Shown here: positions 1 through 7,270 of the stretch, piece after piece
How the letters are laid out: every line of letters begins with the position of its first letter
Position numbering within the stretch: position 1 is the stretch's first letter
DNA from: Verrucomicrobia bacterium UBA1727
Lineage (GTDB): Bacteria; Verrucomicrobiota; Kiritimatiellia; RFP12; UBA1067
DNA: 7,384 nt
Direction: 5' to 3'
Assembly: GCA_002315875.1 (NCBI GenBank)
Contig: DCIL01000020.1
Coordinates: 4,115-11,498, forward strand
Made by a program: the position numbers and the translations under genes
Notes under the pieces: model-generated
Databases searched by the model: none
Told to the model about the DNA's origin: nothing
What the model saw: only the letters and a program-made list of their open reading frames with translations

Positions 1-607
1 CACCGGCGCCGTTCATGACGATCTTAAGCTCAGAGAGTTCCTTACCCGCGAGCCTGGCGTAGTTCATCACGCCGGAAAGCGAAATGACCGCCGTACCCCA
101 CTGATCGTCATGGAAGACGGGAATGTCGAGTTCGGCATCGAGACGATCTTCGATCTCGAAGCAGGCGGGCGAGGCGATGTCTTCGAGATTGACGCCGCCA
201 TACTGCGGAGCGAGCGCCTTCACCGCGGCAATCACGCGCTCGGGATCGGTCTTGCCGGTGCTCTTGCCGTCCTTACGGCAGCAATCGAGCGGGACCGGCC
301 AGGCGTCCACATCGCCGAAGGCCTTGAAGAGCACGGCCTTGCCTTCCATCACCGGGATGGACGCGGCGGCGCCGAGATCGCCGAGACCGAGGATCGCGGT
401 GCCGTCCGAAACGACCGCCACGAGATTGGGCTTGGCGGTGCAGTCATAGATCGATTCGGGCGTTTGCGCGATCTCCTTCACCGCGTGAGCGACGCCCGGC
501 GTGTAGGCGAGGCACAAATCGTCCTTCGTCTTCAAGGGTTTCGGGAGCGTGACGGCGACCTTGCCGCCGAGATGGAACTTGAGTACTGATTCTTTATCGT
601 AATTCAT
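1..607 (-). CDS. Malic enzyme, N-terminal part (3' end beyond window)
   Basis: Malic enzyme catalyses oxidative decarboxylation of malate to pyruvate with reduction of NAD(P)+, in the cytoplasm. Translating from the ATG at 607 gives 202 codons that run off the window edge. The malic N-terminal domain is clear. YTPGVA carries the likely catalytic Tyr35. NLVAVVSDGTAILGLGDLG is followed by EGKAVLFK with the likely catalytic Lys90 (by analogy to the GK lysine of other malic enzymes). NLEDI (Glu142, Asp143) and HDDQ (Asp168) supply the metal ligands. The fragment ends at NGAG (199-202), the start of the NAD-binding Rossmann domain, so cofactor choice and any fused phosphotransacetylase domain cannot be judged. 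The N-terminus resembles the short bacterial/MaeB type, not the long eukaryotic/MaeA type. HDDQ is followed by Trp170, where I recall His or Gln being usual. The start lies 6 nt after the GH2 stop with only AAGAAA between, which is a poor ribosome binding site and suggests translational coupling. Confidence 0.93.
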   Translation of the reverse strand, partial: MNYDKESVLKFHLGGKVAVTLPKPLKTKDDLCLAYTPGVAHAVKEIAQTPESIYDCTAKPNLVAVVSDGTAILGLGDLGAAASIPVMEGKAVLFKAFGDVDAWPVPLDCCRKDGKSTGKTDPERVIAAVKALAPQYGGVNLEDIASPACFEIEDRLDAELDIPVFHDDQWGTAVISLSGVMNYARLAGKELSELKIVMNGAG

Positions 608-613
608 TTTCTT

Positions 614-2965
614 TTACTTGATTTCGATTGTTGAAGATTTAAGGCCGGGGACGGACGCCGTGAGCGTCAACCTGCCCTCGCCGGTGCGACGCACGACCGC
701 CACCGCCTTGCCGTAGAAGAGCGGATAGCTGCTCGTGCCGATGAACGCTTCGTGGCAGCGCGGATCGCCATTGCCGACCGCGGCAAGGACACCGGCGCCT
801 TCGACCTTGAAAGTGACGCGGTCCGTCGCGTTCGGATCGCGCGTGCCCACGGCATCGACGAGATCGACCTGGACGAAGCGCGTCTTCGCTTCGGGGGCGT
901 TATGCTCATCGTCCGTCAGCTTCACCGCGACCGGCTTTTCGGCCGTGCGCATCACGCATTCGGTCACCTGCTTGCCGTTCTTGAACGAAACTGCCTTCAC
1001 CTCGCCCTTCGCGTACGGAATGTCGAACCAGCGGAAGCGGTAGCGGTCGCAGACATGGTAATACGGATTCGCCGCGAAGGCAGTGCAGTTCGTCCCCTTG
1101 TCCGCCGGGAAGACGAGCGGAGACGGCGGATTCTTCTTCACACGGCCGAACGACTTGCCGTTCACGAAAAGCTCGGCCTCATCGCCATCCGCATAGTAGT
1201 AGACCGGCAGACGCGTGCCGTCCTTCCAGTTCCAGTGCGGCACCAGATGGGCCGTTCCCTTGCCGGCGTTCCAATAGGAGCGGTAGATGTAGTAGCGGTC
1301 CTTGGGAATGCCCATGAGATCGACGATGCCGAAGTACGAGGAGCGCGCGAGCTTCGAGTAGGGAGTTTCCTTCGGCACGCCCTGATCGCCGCCCTTCCAC
1401 AACGGAGTCGGTTCGCCGAGATAGTCGATGCCCGTCCAGACGAATTCTCCGCAGCAGTAGCGGTCCTTCTCCATGCGCGCGAACTCGACGTCGGGAATGT
1501 CACTCCAGTCGGCGGCGCAGTGATCCCATCCGCAGACCTTCCAATCCTTGAAGTCGTAATCGGTCTTGTAACGGGCCGGACCCTTTCCGTAATAGCCGAA
1601 ATCGCTCAGCGCCGAGCAGCTTTCGGAATAGAGGCAGGGCTTGTCGGGATAGCGCTTGTGGAAAGGCGCATAACCGGCCCCGTAGTTCCAGCCGGCGAGA
1701 TCGAGCTCCTTGAACATTCCGGTCGCGATCGCCTGGCCGTGGCAGCAGCCGATGCCGACGGGACGTGTCCGGTCCAGTTCGCGAATCGCCGCGCGGAATT
1801 CGCGGAAGCGCTCGGCGCACATGCCATAGTTCATGGACGGACTCTTCTTGCCCCAGTCCCAGCCGTTCGGATTGATCTCGTTGCCGATGGACCAGATGAA
1901 GACCGAGGGATGGTTGCGGTCGCGGCGGACGAACTGACGGAGGTTGCGCACGACATACGTCTCGAGGTTCTCCGTGTCCATGTATCGTCCCGAAGTGCGC
2001 TCCCACTTGTCGAAACACTCGTTCCAGACGAAGATGCCGAGCTCATCGCAGAGATCGAGCACCTTCGGATCGGGCGCGTTGTGCGAAGTGCGGAGCGCAT
2101 TGAAGCCCATGTCCTTCATGATTAGGAGCTGACGCTTCATCACATCGCGATCGAAGGCCATGCCGAGCGGCCCCATATCGGAATGGAGATCGACGCCCTT
2201 GAGCTGCACACGGCGTCCGTTCAGATGAAAGCCGTCATCGGCGGTGAACTTGAAGGTGCGGATGCCGTAACGGAACTTCTCGCCGAAGAGCTCGAGCTCG
2301 TAGAGATAGGGATCGTCCACATCCCAGAGACGCGGATCGGCTATGACCTTGTCGAACTCGACGTGTCCGCGAACGGACGAATCGTAGGCGACGTGGACGG
2401 TCGCGAACTTCGCGCTAACTTCAGGCGTGGTGATTGCGAGCGTGCCGGGCAGGACGTGTTCGCGGGGACGCTTCACGAGCCGCACCTCGCGATAGATGCC
2501 AGCGCCCGGATACCAGCGTGAATTGTGATTGGTGGTGTCGCAGGTGACGCGTAGTGAATTCGCGCCTTCGCGCAGGAATTCGGTCACGTCGAGGAAGAAA
2601 CTCATGTAGCCGTAGTCCCAACCGCCCGCAAGGACTCCGTTGACGTAGACCTGGGGACGCGCCATCGCGCCATCGAACTCGAGATAGTACTTCTCGCCCG
2701 CCTTGCGCGAAGATTCGAAGCCCTTCAAGTCGAAAGCGCGGCAATACTCGCCCGTACCCTTCCACGGCAGCTTGCCTGTGCCGCCATTGACATTTGGATC
2801 GAAAGGCCCGGCGATCGCCCAGTCATGGGGAAGGTTTACGTTCTTCCACTCGCATTTCTTATCGGTGCGGCGGAACTTCCACTCTCCGTTCTTCCAGACG
2901 ACCTCGGCATTCAAGGCAAAAGTCGCAAGGGACAACGAAACGACGATCAGGGATTTCATGCTCAT
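614..2965 (-). CDS. Exported glycoside hydrolase family 2 protein with DUF4982-like domain
   Basis: A 783-residue GH2 enzyme, probably a beta-galactosidase, beta-glucuronidase or related exo-acting hydrolase on plant or host glycans; the substrate cannot be read from sequence. Residues 1-20 form a Sec signal peptide with likely cleavage after ALNA. The order is: sugar-binding jelly roll (about 23-165, with LPHDW and the WYPGAGIYR segment), a short Ig-like domain (about 170-240), a TIM barrel (about 245-545), a DUF4982-like beta domain (about 575-665, with AELFVNGKSFG), and a C-terminal GH2 module (about 675-783, with GNGDPRCHEAF and LTASVPGLKSS). The acid/base is Glu363 in NHPSVFIWSIGNE. The nucleophile is most likely Glu448 in LYSESCS, 85 residues later, as usual for the family. 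The Ig-like domain, about 70 residues, looks somewhat short. There are 18 cysteines. ATG at 2965 gives MSMKS; the second ATG at 2959 gives MKSL and an equally good signal peptide, and neither has a clear Shine-Dalgarno. Confidence 0.95.
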   Translation of the reverse strand: MSMKSLIVVSLSLATFALNAEVVWKNGEWKFRRTDKKCEWKNVNLPHDWAIAGPFDPNVNGGTGKLPWKGTGEYCRAFDLKGFESSRKAGEKYYLEFDGAMARPQVYVNGVLAGGWDYGYMSFFLDVTEFLREGANSLRVTCDTTNHNSRWYPGAGIYREVRLVKRPREHVLPGTLAITTPEVSAKFATVHVAYDSSVRGHVEFDKVIADPRLWDVDDPYLYELELFGEKFRYGIRTFKFTADDGFHLNGRRVQLKGVDLHSDMGPLGMAFDRDVMKRQLLIMKDMGFNALRTSHNAPDPKVLDLCDELGIFVWNECFDKWERTSGRYMDTENLETYVVRNLRQFVRRDRNHPSVFIWSIGNEINPNGWDWGKKSPSMNYGMCAERFREFRAAIRELDRTRPVGIGCCHGQAIATGMFKELDLAGWNYGAGYAPFHKRYPDKPCLYSESCSALSDFGYYGKGPARYKTDYDFKDWKVCGWDHCAADWSDIPDVEFARMEKDRYCCGEFVWTGIDYLGEPTPLWKGGDQGVPKETPYSKLARSSYFGIVDLMGIPKDRYYIYRSYWNAGKGTAHLVPHWNWKDGTRLPVYYYADGDEAELFVNGKSFGRVKKNPPSPLVFPADKGTNCTAFAANPYYHVCDRYRFRWFDIPYAKGEVKAVSFKNGKQVTECVMRTAEKPVAVKLTDDEHNAPEAKTRFVQVDLVDAVGTRDPNATDRVTFKVEGAGVLAAVGNGDPRCHEAFIGTSSYPLFYGKAVAVVRRTGEGRLTLTASVPGLKSSTIEIK

Positions 2966-3029
2966 AAGTTCAGCGATATTATACTAAACTTTCCCCCGCC
3001 CAGACAACCGTTCGTCGACATTTGGCGCG
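2966..3029 (-). promoter_or_regulatory. Intergenic gap with putative promoter for GH2 and malic enzyme
   Basis: This 64-nt gap is the only sizeable one in the window. On the minus strand it has a perfect TATAAT at 2983-2978. The best upstream partner is a weak TTGTCT at 3008-3003, 19 nt away; a 17-nt spacer would give TGTCTG. A start about 7 nt after the -10 box falls near 2971-2970, leaving a leader of only 5-6 nt before the ATG at 2965, or about 11-12 nt before the ATG at 2959. A run of five G (2997-2993) lies in the spacer. I see no strong hairpin plus T-tract, so read-through from the DUF4838 gene is also possible. The call rests on one box and on known sigma-70 preferences, which may not hold in this lineage. 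Confidence 0.45.
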
Positions 3030-5882
3030 CTACTTCACGCCGTCGAAGTGGAGTTTCTCGATCATGAACCAGCCCCAGAAATAATTGCGCTTCGCGAGGA
3101 ACTGGTCTCCGCACGCTCCGTCTTTCTCAGTGTCGGGAGTGACGTTACGGATGACAATGTCGTTGTTTCCGGACTTGAGGAGTCCCGCGGGGATCTCAAA
3201 CGGCTCCGCCGACCAGCGGTTCTTCTTCCACGGAACCTGTCCGCGGAAGACGGACTTGTCGTTGATGACGAGCTCCATCTCGGCCTTCGCCGCCTTCTCA
3301 TTGTCGATGCCGGTGATGAGCAGCGTCACCGGACGGCTCGGCGAGTCGGTCAGCTTCACCCTGGTGAACACGAGTCCGAAGCCGCTGGTGGCGCGACGCA
3401 GAATGCGCAGGTCCGCCTTATCCTTTCGATAATAATTCGAGGCGCGATTAGGGGAACCTCCTCCCATGCCTTGCGCGGGAATCTCAATTCCCGCGGACGT
3501 CACCCGCTGATAGTTCGGAAAATCGACTCCCAGCGCCTTTGCCGGATCGGCTATGATCTCCTTTACGAGCGCGTTCTTCGTCCAGTTTTCATCAACCTTG
3601 AATTTCAGATCGAGAAAGGCCGTATCGTTGAACCAGGTCTTCACGCACAACCCCATGTAATAAACTCCAGTATCGCGGCAGATACGGCAGAATTCGCCAT
3701 AGCGCTTCGCCCATTCCGGAAATTCGGCGGACGAGACATTGCCGCGCCCGCGGCAGATGTCCGTCAAATAGGACCAGAGGAAGAGAATCTTCTCATGGTG
3801 CACGGCCACGAGTCGCGCCGGATCGTTCGCAACCGCCGCCTCGGCCGCATCAAGAAACGCCAGTCCCTTTGCGGCAAACGGCTTGGTGACGAAGCCGCGG
3901 CGATGCTCCTCGCAGCCCTGAATCCAGTTTAGACGCTTCGGTTCGGACTGAATGAGATCGAAATATTTGAGCATTTCACCCGATGCCGCACCGTAAAAAT
4001 CGCGCATGAACGCTTCAACGCCCGCCCGCACGTCGTATCGCGGATCTGCTTCGAGCTTGCCGAGCACATTGAGGCGTAGGTCGGCGAAGGCCCCGGCCTG
4101 GGAGATGCCGATGCGATGGACGGGCCAGAAGCCGAAATAGCGGGAAAGCAGCGCACGATGCTCTGCGTAATCGCGAATGGCCGTAACATCAAAATCAAAA
4201 CCCGGCCACAGGCACATCCAATCTCCGCACTGCATCGGATAAAGGACGAGTCCCATCCGCGGACACTGCTGGCGCCAGCCGCTCATCGCCTTGCGTCCCT
4301 CATCGTTTATCGGCGTGTCCCACAGCATCTGGCTTGGCCAGGTACTCGTCGGATAGATGCAGTAGGTGACGAGCAGGTTGGGGTCGGCCTTCACGCCGCT
4401 TATCGGCGCGCGCTGCGTATCGACGTAGGAATAGATTGCGATGTACTTGTCGGGAAAATCCTTTTTCGTGCGCGCGAGAACCGCATTGGCGAAGGTCACG
4501 AGCGCATCCGAAGTCGAGCCCAGCGCCTTGCACTTCTCGCAGCAGCAAGTTTGCCCGATGCCATCGCCAGGCGCCAGCATGTAGCAGAGAGCGTCCGGAT
4601 CGGCCCGCATCAGTTCCACGAAGCGTTCGCCGGTAATCCGCTGGAGTTCGGGATTCGTAAGACAGTACTGAAGCACGCCTGCACGGGTCTCGTTGCCGTG
4701 GCGCGTTCCGTCCTTCTGAAGCGCAAAGAACTCGGGATGCGAATCACCGAACTCCGCCGTCGTGATAATGGCAGCCGGCATCGAATGATCGACTGAAATG
4801 TTGCCCTTCTTAAGGCCAGCCGACATATTTGCGAAGATTCGATTGAACGAATAGCGGCCGCGCATCTCGACCATTGAGCCGATGCGACTCTGGTCAAGAC
4901 GGAACGGAATCGCCGGCACGCGCACCGCTCCGAAACCGTCCGCAATCTCAAGTGCCGCGCTTTGGGGACGACGCCACTGCGTGCCGCCCAGGTATTCGAT
5001 GCCGAGATCGCTCAGACAAGAATAGACACCATAGGCGATGCCTGCCGGAATCGCACCCGAGATGCCGAGGCGCGAAGAACGGACGCGATAAAGTGCCGCG
5101 CCAGTCAGGCCTTGCGTCTGCTTCAGCTCGTCCGCCGTAAAGAGACCCGCAACTTCTGCGGCACGTCCGACGAGAACAGCCGAAGCGGGAATATCCTTAA
5201 CGTCGGTGAACGTCCGCACGGGCAGATAGTCGAAGCCGTTTTCAAAAAGCATGTAGCGGAGCATCCGCGCCGCCCTGAGTTCATCGCGGCGGCGAAGAGA
5301 ATCCTGAGCATCCAGAATCGCAATGTCAGTCACCCGCCGACCATCGACCTGGACCGGTTTCGTCGCGGAAGGCGCGGGAGGAAGTTCAACAATGCGAATG
5401 TCCTTGGCCTCGAAGGATCCGCTCTTCCCCTCGATGACTATTGAAATTTGCGCACCATCGAGAATCCCCTTCGGAAGTTCGATATCCCACGAGAAACTCT
5501 TGAACTCACCGGCTGTTTTACCGAAGTTCTTCTGCCGCCAGATCGAACTTGGATCTTTCGAAACGAGCGAACGCTCCATCTGATTGGCGCTCTCGAAGAC
5601 ATAGGCGGTCGGTGCGTCGGACTTGTAGGACATCGTCAGCCGGGCGCGACGGCTTGCGCAATAGGCAGGGAAAAAATCCGATGCAAGCGGCACCGTCCTC
5701 TTCGGTGCATACTCGGAAAGCTGCACGTTGACCGAGTTCCAGCCGATGTGATCACCTTCCGTCCGATCCATCCGCCAGCTGACCTTCCGCGGCGGTCTGA
5801 GACAGGTGAGATTTTCGGGGACTTCAACCGCGACCAGCGAAAACGCCGCCAACGCGCCACACCCAAACAATGCGCATTTCAT
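3030..5882 (-). CDS. Exported DUF4838 protein, probable glycoside hydrolase
   Basis: A 950-residue exported protein whose centre matches my knowledge of the DUF4838 family, found in glycan-degrading gene clusters and structurally related to GH20/GH67-type hydrolases. Its reaction is not established here. Residues 1 to about 19 are a Sec signal peptide; there is no usable lipobox. A beta-sandwich (about 30-170) precedes a GH20-like alpha/beta domain (about 180-305) with the typical GIAYGVYSCLSDLGIEYLGG segment. The DUF4838 core (about 320-610) carries the hallmark APGDGIGQTCCCEKCKAL: Asp440 and the CxCxxC cysteines 446/448/451, with an extra Cys447. A helical region (about 620-760) and a C-terminal beta domain (about 800-950), possibly carbohydrate-binding, follow. 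The start ATG at 5882 lies 5 nt after the metallophosphoesterase stop, with no strong Shine-Dalgarno, so coupling is likely. There are 21 cysteines. I infer action on an oligosaccharide outside the cytoplasm together with the GH2 enzyme. Confidence 0.85.
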   Translation of the reverse strand: MKCALFGCGALAAFSLVAVEVPENLTCLRPPRKVSWRMDRTEGDHIGWNSVNVQLSEYAPKRTVPLASDFFPAYCASRRARLTMSYKSDAPTAYVFESANQMERSLVSKDPSSIWRQKNFGKTAGEFKSFSWDIELPKGILDGAQISIVIEGKSGSFEAKDIRIVELPPAPSATKPVQVDGRRVTDIAILDAQDSLRRRDELRAARMLRYMLFENGFDYLPVRTFTDVKDIPASAVLVGRAAEVAGLFTADELKQTQGLTGAALYRVRSSRLGISGAIPAGIAYGVYSCLSDLGIEYLGGTQWRRPQSAALEIADGFGAVRVPAIPFRLDQSRIGSMVEMRGRYSFNRIFANMSAGLKKGNISVDHSMPAAIITTAEFGDSHPEFFALQKDGTRHGNETRAGVLQYCLTNPELQRITGERFVELMRADPDALCYMLAPGDGIGQTCCCEKCKALGSTSDALVTFANAVLARTKKDFPDKYIAIYSYVDTQRAPISGVKADPNLLVTYCIYPTSTWPSQMLWDTPINDEGRKAMSGWRQQCPRMGLVLYPMQCGDWMCLWPGFDFDVTAIRDYAEHRALLSRYFGFWPVHRIGISQAGAFADLRLNVLGKLEADPRYDVRAGVEAFMRDFYGAASGEMLKYFDLIQSEPKRLNWIQGCEEHRRGFVTKPFAAKGLAFLDAAEAAVANDPARLVAVHHEKILFLWSYLTDICRGRGNVSSAEFPEWAKRYGEFCRICRDTGVYYMGLCVKTWFNDTAFLDLKFKVDENWTKNALVKEIIADPAKALGVDFPNYQRVTSAGIEIPAQGMGGGSPNRASNYYRKDKADLRILRRATSGFGLVFTRVKLTDSPSRPVTLLITGIDNEKAAKAEMELVINDKSVFRGQVPWKKNRWSAEPFEIPAGLLKSGNNDIVIRNVTPDTEKDGACGDQFLAKRNYFWGWFMIEKLHFDGVK

Positions 5883-5887
5883 CTATT

Positions 5888-7270
5888 TCACACTTTCATC
5901 CATTCGCTGATGAGGGCGTGGCCGGTTCCGCCGTAGCTGTTACGGGAAATGACGATGGCGCGGACCTTGACCGCACCCTTGGGCAATTCCTTGAGCGCGA
6001 TCGACGCCTTCACCTTCTTGGCCGCGGCACGCTTGCGCGAGAATACCGCATCCGGCTGGAACCAGAGCGAACTCACGCTGCCGCGTTTCTTCTTCGGATC
6101 TTCGAACTCGACCTCGAACTTGACCTCGTATTCAAAGGGACGCGCGGTAGGATTCGCAAACGCGCCATTGAACGAGACCTCGATCTCATTCTTCCGGAGC
6201 TTGAGTTCGGCGGTCGTGCCCGCAGGAAAGACGGGACGCTCCCGCTTCAAAAGCGCGCGCACGGAATAGGAGCTCGGCTTGGCGGGAACGGAAAAGACGA
6301 GCGCCTCGTCCAAATTCTCGTCATGGATGAAATCGCGGCGGACGATCACCATGCGGTCATCGTAGACGCTCACGATCTGTCCGTGCCGCGCGTCGAGATT
6401 CGTACGGTAGTTGGGACGTCCCTTGCGTCCGCTCGGCAGACAGACATAGCTCAGCGTCGAGGTGCCGATCGAAGTGAATTCGCCGCGCCAGTACGAACGC
6501 TTGTCGGTGAGGGGACGATGGGAGTGTCCGGAGAACGCGACCGCATTCTGATAGGGCGCGAGGCAGCGCGTGGACTGTCCCTCGTCATCGCCCCACGAAT
6601 CGGAGCCGTAGATCGTCCCCGCCGGCGTCGCGTGCTGGAAATAGAAGAACGGCTGGTCGGTATTGACCTTCGAGATGTTCTCCTTGAACCAATCCTCGAG
6701 ACCGCGGATGCCCTGCCAGGTGTCCCAATGTCCGCCGATGAAATCGTAGCCATTCACGTTCTTGATGTAGATCGGCGAATATTCCTCGTTGAAGCACTGC
6801 TCCCAGCACTTCGCGAGACCGATCTTGCGCAGCTCGAGCTTCGCTGCCTGTTCGTAGGTAAGTCCGTGCACCGCAAACGCCTTGTCCATCGCCGCGTCGC
6901 GATAGGCGAGGCCTTCGGGATCGTGATTGCCGTAGACGAAAAGCTTTTCGACATGCCGTCCGTCCGGTGCGGTGTCATCGGGGAACACCTCGTACCACGC
7001 GCGGGACACGTTCTCGAGCTGCGGCAGGATTCCGTGATCGGCCATATCACCGACGATCATCACCGCATCGACTCCCTCGTCACGGAAATGACGGAGCGCC
7101 TTGCGGAAGATAAGAGTCGAGGTCCAGTCCGTGATATGAATATCGCTCACCACACCGAACTTGACGTTGGGACGTCCCGAAAGCGCTCCACCGGGCGCGA
7201 GGCATCCGGAAAGCGAAAACGCCGCGGCACCGGCGATAAATCCACGTCTGGAAGAGAAAATGTCGTTCAT
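5888..7270 (-). CDS. Tat-exported calcineurin-like metallophosphoesterase lipoprotein
   Basis: A 460-residue phosphoesterase of the calcineurin-like superfamily. The dimetal motifs are all present and in order: Asp43 and His45 in SDIH, Asp75 in GDMADHG, Asn115 and His116 in GNHD, His213 in FQH, and His249/His251 in GHSH. It should therefore be catalytically competent on a phosphomonoester or diester; the substrate is unknown. The N-terminus has SRRGFIAG (residues 7-14), a good twin-arginine motif, then a hydrophobic stretch and LSGC with Cys23 as lipobox cysteine, predicting a folded, Tat-exported, lipid-anchored protein. Residues about 320-460 form an extra beta-rich domain I do not recognise, with a Lys/Arg-rich segment at 392-422. 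The start ATG at 7270 overlaps the preceding stop as TAATG, and AAGGAC at 7284-7279 lies 8 nt before it as a plausible ribosome binding site. The next gene begins 5 nt after the stop. Confidence 0.92.
   Translation of the reverse strand: MNDIFSSRRGFIAGAAAFSLSGCLAPGGALSGRPNVKFGVVSDIHITDWTSTLIFRKALRHFRDEGVDAVMIVGDMADHGILPQLENVSRAWYEVFPDDTAPDGRHVEKLFVYGNHDPEGLAYRDAAMDKAFAVHGLTYEQAAKLELRKIGLAKCWEQCFNEEYSPIYIKNVNGYDFIGGHWDTWQGIRGLEDWFKENISKVNTDQPFFYFQHATPAGTIYGSDSWGDDEGQSTRCLAPYQNAVAFSGHSHRPLTDKRSYWRGEFTSIGTSTLSYVCLPSGRKGRPNYRTNLDARHGQIVSVYDDRMVIVRRDFIHDENLDEALVFSVPAKPSSYSVRALLKRERPVFPAGTTAELKLRKNEIEVSFNGAFANPTARPFEYEVKFEVEFEDPKKKRGSVSSLWFQPDAVFSRKRAAAKKVKASIALKELPKGAVKVRAIVISRNSYGGTGHALISEWMKV

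Noticed and set aside
110..589. A 159-codon plus-strand open frame at the left edge.
   Set aside because: The opposite strand encodes malic enzyme with a full set of conserved motifs, so this frame is a shadow.
752..2125. A 457-codon open frame on the plus strand, antisense to the GH2 gene.
   Set aside because: It lies wholly opposite a convincing GH2 gene with intact catalytic motifs. Its product is Arg/Ala/Glu/Val-rich with no recognisable domain, as expected for an antisense shadow in G+C-rich DNA.
2966..3029. A transcription terminator after the DUF4838 gene.
   Set aside because: The gap contains a GTCGAC palindrome but no extended stem and no following T-tract on the minus strand.
3048..3932. 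A 294-codon plus-strand open frame antisense to the DUF4838 gene.
   Set aside because: Composition is typical of a complement-strand shadow, no family motif is seen, and the opposite strand codes for a coherent protein.
6410..7178. The 13-mer gttgggacgtccc, containing a 10-bp palindrome, at 6410-6422 and at 7166-7178.
   Set aside because: Both copies encode Gly-Arg-Pro-Asn in the same protein in the same frame. Shared codon choice explains the identity, and two copies are not enough to claim a binding site.
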